Positions 60,937 to 64,000 of a stretch of 64,000 nt of DNA are shown in pieces. The stretch is from an uncultured Lachnospiraceae bacterium. Its GTDB lineage: Bacteria; Bacillota; Clostridia; Lachnospirales; Lachnospiraceae. The notes below the pieces were generated by a model. That model had not been told where the DNA came from. It saw only the letters and a list, made by a program, of their open reading frames with translations, and did no database searches. The stretch is taken from NCBI GenBank assembly GCA_944381635.1, contig CALWLY010000001.1, positions 1 through 64,000 on the forward strand, given 5' to 3'. Numbering within the stretch: the stretch's first letter is position 1; each line of letters starts with the position of its first letter. Made by a program: the position numbers and the translations under genes.

Positions 60937-62243
60937 GTGCTTTCGGCCGTCACCTTTCCTCCATGTACCGAGGCTATCCACTCTACCATGGCAAGCCCCA
61001 GGCCGCTTCCTTTTGTGCTTCTTGTGCTGTCGGTCCGGTAAAAACGACGGAAGATTTTGGGAAGATCCTCTTCTTTGATGCCGATTCCGGTATCGGAGAC
61101 AGTAAGACGGATGAAGTCATCTTCCATAGCCAGGGAAACGGAAATGTTTCCTTCGGGTTTATTATAGCGGACGGCATTGGAGATAAGATTCGTGATCATG
61201 CGTGTCAGCAGATCAGAATCTCCGTTTACAAAGACAGCTTGCCCGGGAAGAGAAAGGTTCATGGACAGACCTGCCGCTTCCGAGACAGGTTCCAGATCTT
61301 CACAGATATTCCGGCAGAGCCCGGCAAAGTCAAGTCTGGCAAAATCCGGTTCAAAACGTCCCTGGTCTGCACGGCTTAAAAGAAGAAGCTGTGAGGTTAT
61401 CGAGGTTAAGTAATTGGTCTGTCGGTTGATAGACTGGAGAGCTTCTATGCGCTCTTCGGGACTGCTCTCAGGAGAAAGGGCATATTGGCACTGGGAGTGG
61501 ATCACAGACAGAGGAGTCCGCAGTTCATGAGAGACGTCGGAAGTAAACTGCCGCTCTGCCTCAAAGGAATTTTGCAGGCGCGCCAGCATTTGATTCATAG
61601 TTTCGCACAAAGCAGAGAGTTCATCTCTGCTTTTTTCATTATAAGAAATTCTCTGAGACAGATCGGTTCCGGAATTGATGGCACCTGCTGTCTCTGCAAT
61701 CTGTTTTACCGGGCGGAAAGCTCTTTGGGTAATGCGATAGCCGCCCAGACCGGCGATAACCGCCAGAATGGGAAACAGAATAAGCAAAAGAAGCGAAAGC
61801 GTAGAATAGGTCTGGCCGGATTCCGTGACAGATGCAAGGCCACGAACCCAAAAACCGGTATTGTCTGCCACAGCATATACATCGTAGATCATCCAGCGCT
61901 CTCCGGCGCTGTAGATTGTTTTCACAGTCTGATCTTCCAGAATCGCATCTACCTGGATACCCAGATTGGTTTTAGGCGCAATCAGATATCCCTGGGTATT
62001 GTATACAAACACAGATACTCCGTTCTTGTAAAAGTCCATACGGTCGGTGTCAAGGTCATTGTGACGAAAGCGCACATTTGCCACAGCTTCTGTCACAACA
62101 TCGTGAAGCTGCTGACGAATCTTTCCCGAAGAGATTCTGCTGGAAAGAAAGAGAAGAGAAACGGAAGTGAGAACGATCAGCAGCAGCAGAAAGAAGGTAT
62201 ACCAGGCAGTTACCCGGGCTTTGATGGACAGCTTCCCTTTCAT
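60891..62243 (-). CDS. Two-component sensor histidine kinase
   Basis: The protein has 450 residues. TM1 (WYTFFLLLLIVLTSVSLLFL), an extracytoplasmic sensor of about 110 residues, TM2 (LSLLLLILFPILAVIAGLGGY) and a HAMP region (RAFRPVKQIAETAGAI) are followed by HisKA with phospho-His in TSDVSHELRTPLS. The HATPase has NLISNAVRYN, DTGIGI and GSGLGLAMV. It resembles CusS/ArlS-type kinases. It lies 6 bases after its response regulator in one operon, and its 3' end overlaps the convergent NuoE-like gene. The ligand is unknown. Confidence 0.93.
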   Translation of the reverse strand: MKGKLSIKARVTAWYTFFLLLLIVLTSVSLLFLSSRISSGKIRQQLHDVVTEAVANVRFRHNDLDTDRMDFYKNGVSVFVYNTQGYLIAPKTNLGIQVDAILEDQTVKTIYSAGERWMIYDVYAVADNTGFWVRGLASVTESGQTYSTLSLLLLILFPILAVIAGLGGYRITQRAFRPVKQIAETAGAINSGTDLSQRISYNEKSRDELSALCETMNQMLARLQNSFEAERQFTSDVSHELRTPLSVIHSQCQYALSPESSPEERIEALQSINRQTNYLTSITSQLLLLSRADQGRFEPDFARLDFAGLCRNICEDLEPVSEAAGLSMNLSLPGQAVFVNGDSDLLTRMITNLISNAVRYNKPEGNISVSLAMEDDFIRLTVSDTGIGIKEEDLPKIFRRFYRTDSTRSTKGSGLGLAMVEWIASVHGGKVTAESTYGIGSRLSVWLPAA

Positions 62244-62249
62244 GGCGCA

Positions 62250-62921
62250 TCAATCCTCCTTTATGGTATAGCCCACGCCGCGGACTGTCTGAATCAGTTT
62301 TGTATCAAAGGGATCGTCTATTTTTTTGCGCAGATAGCGGATATACACGTCCACCACATTGCTGCCTCCCTCAAAACCGTAGTCCCAGACCTGATTTTCC
62401 AGCTGTGCGCGGGAGAGGACAGCCCCCTTGTGGCGAAGCAGGGATTCCAGAAGAGAAAATTCCTTGGAGGAAAGAACAATCTCTTTTCCGCCGCGGGTGA
62501 CTTTGTGGGTGGAAAGTTCCATGGACAGATCTTTGGCGGAAAGAATATCGGATTTGGCAGGAGCATGGCGGCGCAGCAGGGCGCGAATGCGGGCAAGCAG
62601 CTCCTCATAGTCGAAAGGTTTCGTCAGGTAATCATCGGCACCGGTATTCAGCCCTGCTACACGGTCACTGACGGCGTCTTTGGCGGTAAGAAGAAGAACC
62701 GGCACAGGGTTGTGAGTGTCTCTTATTTTTTTCAGGACGAACAGACCGTCTTTTTTGGGCATCATAATATCCAGGATCACAACGTCGTAGGAAGCAGATT
62801 CCAGATAAAAAAGAGCTTCCTCACCGTCGGGGCATTCGTCTACCCCGAATCCTTCCGCCCGCAGGCGCTTTGCCGTAACTGTTCTTAAATCATGGTTATC
62901 TTCAGCGTATAAAATTCTCAT
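62250..62921 (-). CDS. OmpR/PhoB-family response regulator
   Basis: The 223-residue protein has a receiver domain with acidic pocket YAEDN, phospho-acceptor Asp in VVILDIMMPKKDG (near residue 51) and Lys in LLTAKD. The winged-helix DNA-binding domain is C-terminal, with LSSKEFSLLESLLRHKGAVLSR, NVVDVYIRYLRKKID and VRGVGYTI. It is first in the operon with its kinase. It is divergent from a lipoprotein gene whose upstream region carries an 11-base direct repeat, the spacing usual for OmpR-type sites. Confidence 0.94.
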   Translation of the reverse strand: MRILYAEDNHDLRTVTAKRLRAEGFGVDECPDGEEALFYLESASYDVVILDIMMPKKDGLFVLKKIRDTHNPVPVLLLTAKDAVSDRVAGLNTGADDYLTKPFDYEELLARIRALLRRHAPAKSDILSAKDLSMELSTHKVTRGGKEIVLSSKEFSLLESLLRHKGAVLSRAQLENQVWDYGFEGGSNVVDVYIRYLRKKIDDPFDTKLIQTVRGVGYTIKED

Positions 62922-62961
62922 AGACTACGGGATTCCTTTCTTATTTTTAAAATTCGTTTTT

Positions 62962-62992
62962 TAATGTATTTCTAATAATTATCGGGTATGAT
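62962..62992 (+). promoter_or_regulatory. Candidate response-regulator site and -10 of the lipoprotein gene
   Basis: TAATGTATTTC (62962-62972) and TAATAATTATC (62973-62983) are 11-base direct repeats (7 of 11 identical) just upstream of TATGAT (62987-62992). No good -35 is present, as at activator-dependent promoters. Binding by the adjacent regulator is inferred. Confidence 0.4.
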
Positions 62993-63047
62993 AAAGATAA
63001 GAAAAGAGAAAAATTATTAAAAAATTACCTTATAGGAGGATTTTAGC

Positions 63048-63779
63048 ATGAAAAAAATATTTTTAACAGCAGTTGCGATGACTTTTGTACTGGCAGGATG
63101 TTCACAGCCCCAGGAGACAAAAATGACACAGGAAATTCAGGCGACAGAGACGGTTGTGACTGCAGAGACCGGCACAGATGACGGGACGGCTGCAGAAACT
63201 GCCGCACAGGCTGAGACCACCGTACAGGCAGAAACTCAGGCGCAGACAGAAAACCAGGCACAGACACAGAGTACACCGGAAAACGCAAGCGATACGCAAA
63301 GCCAGTCGGAGATTTCCAGCGGAGATATTGAAACGGACGAAGACAACTATTTCAGTATCAAAGCAGAAAAAGATGCCGTAGATATCGAAATCGACAATCT
63401 GGAAGCTTCCTATCGCATCGGCGAAGTGGACGAGGCTGCTTTTCTTGAAAAGAAGAGAGAGCTGGAAGCCAGAGAGGATGAGCTGGAGAGACAGGAAGAA
63501 AGACTGGAAGATGTGATCGATCGTTACTACAGACAGAACACTCCTGCACTGGAAAGCACCGATGTGAACGAACTGCAGGTTCTGCTGCAAAGCCTGAGTC
63601 AGCAGGAGAACGAGCTGGAGCAGCAGGAAGATAGTCTGGAAATGGAATACCGTTCAGGAGAAAAGACCAGAGAAGAGTTTATCGCCGGACAGAAAGAAAT
63701 CCTGCGCCAGTTAGAGTCTGTGGAAAGGCAGGAAGAACAGGTGGAAGATGCTCTGGAAATGCTTGGATGGGACGACTGA
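63048..63779 (+). CDS. Coiled-coil lipoprotein of unknown function
   Basis: The 243-residue protein has a signal peptide with lipobox VLAGC (Cys near 18). A Thr/Gln/Glu/Ala-rich linker (about 22-100) leads to a charged coiled-coil. Two similar modules can be seen: LEASYRIGEVDEAAFLEKKR...LERQEERLEDV and LEMEYRSGEKTREEFIAGQK...VERQEEQVEDA. They suggest an internal duplication of a helical hairpin. It has its own upstream region, divergent from the response regulator, so regulation by that system is plausible. AGGAGG precedes the ATG. No enzymatic domain was recognised. Confidence 0.75.
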   Translation: MKKIFLTAVAMTFVLAGCSQPQETKMTQEIQATETVVTAETGTDDGTAAETAAQAETTVQAETQAQTENQAQTQSTPENASDTQSQSEISSGDIETDEDNYFSIKAEKDAVDIEIDNLEASYRIGEVDEAAFLEKKRELEAREDELERQEERLEDVIDRYYRQNTPALESTDVNELQVLLQSLSQQENELEQQEDSLEMEYRSGEKTREEFIAGQKEILRQLESVERQEEQVEDALEMLGWDD

Positions 63780-63837
63780 TGGTGTGACTAAAGGAAACTA
63801 AAAATAAAATATAAATATACGAAAAAAAATATTTTTA

Positions 63838-63866
63838 TTGCAAGGATAGTTATTTTATCATATAAT
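63838..63866 (+). promoter_or_regulatory. Promoter of the last gene in the window
   Basis: TTGCAA (63838-63843), a 17-base spacer and a perfect TATAAT (63861-63866) lie 36 bases before the ATG at 63903. Confidence 0.72.
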
Positions 63867-63902
63867 AAAAATAGTCTATATGAAGTGAAAGGAGGGACGA
63901 TA

Positions 63903-64000
63903 ATGGCCGGAGTAACAGTATCCATAGCACCTGAAATTTTGAATTGGGTGATACAGAAAATACAGTTTGAAAATATCAATGGGTCTGTCTCTGAACTGCT
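63903..64000 (+). CDS. Partial gene at the window edge, possibly ImmA/IrrE-type
   Basis: Only the first 32 codons are present, beginning MAGVTVSIAPEILNWVIQKI and ending in SVSELL. GGAGGG lies 6-11 bases before the ATG, and a good promoter precedes it. The opening resembles N-termini of ImmA/IrrE-family metallopeptidase/regulator proteins found with toxin-antitoxin or mobile-element genes, but too little is visible to be sure. Confidence 0.6.
   Translation, partial: MAGVTVSIAPEILNWVIQKIQFENINGSVSEL

Noticed and set aside
61485-62888. 467-codon plus-strand ORF opposite the two-component genes
   Set aside because: It is the antisense shadow of a histidine kinase and response regulator with full sets of motifs. 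The plus-strand translation has no recognisable domain.

Overview
The window reads as a chromosome segment of an anaerobic Firmicute, most likely a Lachnospiraceae member (Blautia/Ruminococcus-like). The basis is moderate GC, AGGAGG-type ribosome binding sites, TTGxxx-N17-TATAAT promoters, a PTS trehalose operon with a GntR-type TreR, CotH-kinase and DUF2284 proteins, and many small palindromic intergenic repeats. The genus cannot be fixed from sequence alone.

Layout. 1-8.2 kb holds housekeeping and accessory genes: a Phd/YefM-RelE/ParE toxin-antitoxin pair, a frameshifted DJ-1/PfpI gene, two MmcQ/YjbR proteins, a GNAT, an EAL protein with a dead GGDEF domain, purC on the minus strand, a MATE exporter and a DUF2284 protein. 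8.2-13.1 kb is the trehalose module treR / treP (EIIBCA) / treA with tandem operator-like palindromes over the promoter. 13.5-16.7 kb has a second EAL protein (Cache sensor, degenerate GGDEF) and an SDR reductase.

16.9-60.4 kb is one very large surface-glycan locus. It begins with a pseudaminic acid module: pseB, pseC, a GT2, a PLP-aminotransferase-PseG fusion, pseF, pseI and an ATP-grasp ligase. A CotH-kinase protein, an HPr-like protein without the phospho-histidine and a GT52-like (sialyltransferase-type) enzyme follow. Next come a PglK-like ABC flippase, an acyltransferase-3, several polytopic GT-C-like proteins, a WecE-type transaminase, a PseH-like GNAT, an undecaprenyl-phosphate sugar synthase and an O-antigen polymerase/ligase-like protein. 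A bacillosamine-type set (PglF, VOC protein, PglE, PglC) leads into a D-cysteine-desulfhydrase-like enzyme, a second ATP-grasp, a GT4 and TviB/TviC-type UDP-HexNAc dehydrogenase and epimerase. A strong terminator at about 54.35 kb separates this from a second tight operon: formyltransferase, DUF2334 deacetylase-like protein, two GT4s, a GT2, a GT-C protein and an orphan NuoE-like ferredoxin. The inferred product is a lipid-linked glycan rich in amino sugars and containing pseudaminic acid. The ATP-grasp and formyl-transfer enzymes may decorate the free amino groups.

60.9-64 kb holds a convergent two-component system, a divergent coiled-coil lipoprotein and the start of a further gene cut by the window edge.

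The most unusual non-genic content is a set of repeat families. Element A (18.0, 44.3 and 44.5 kb) has covarying hairpins around a conserved core with a Shine-Dalgarno-ATG and a small ORF; its third copy supplies the start region of pglF. Element B (13.2, 25.9 and 40.0 kb) has one copy lying in frame inside a membrane-protein gene. Element C is a pair of near-identical inverted repeats next to the two EAL genes. A 73-bp tandem repeat lies at 28.8-29.07 kb.
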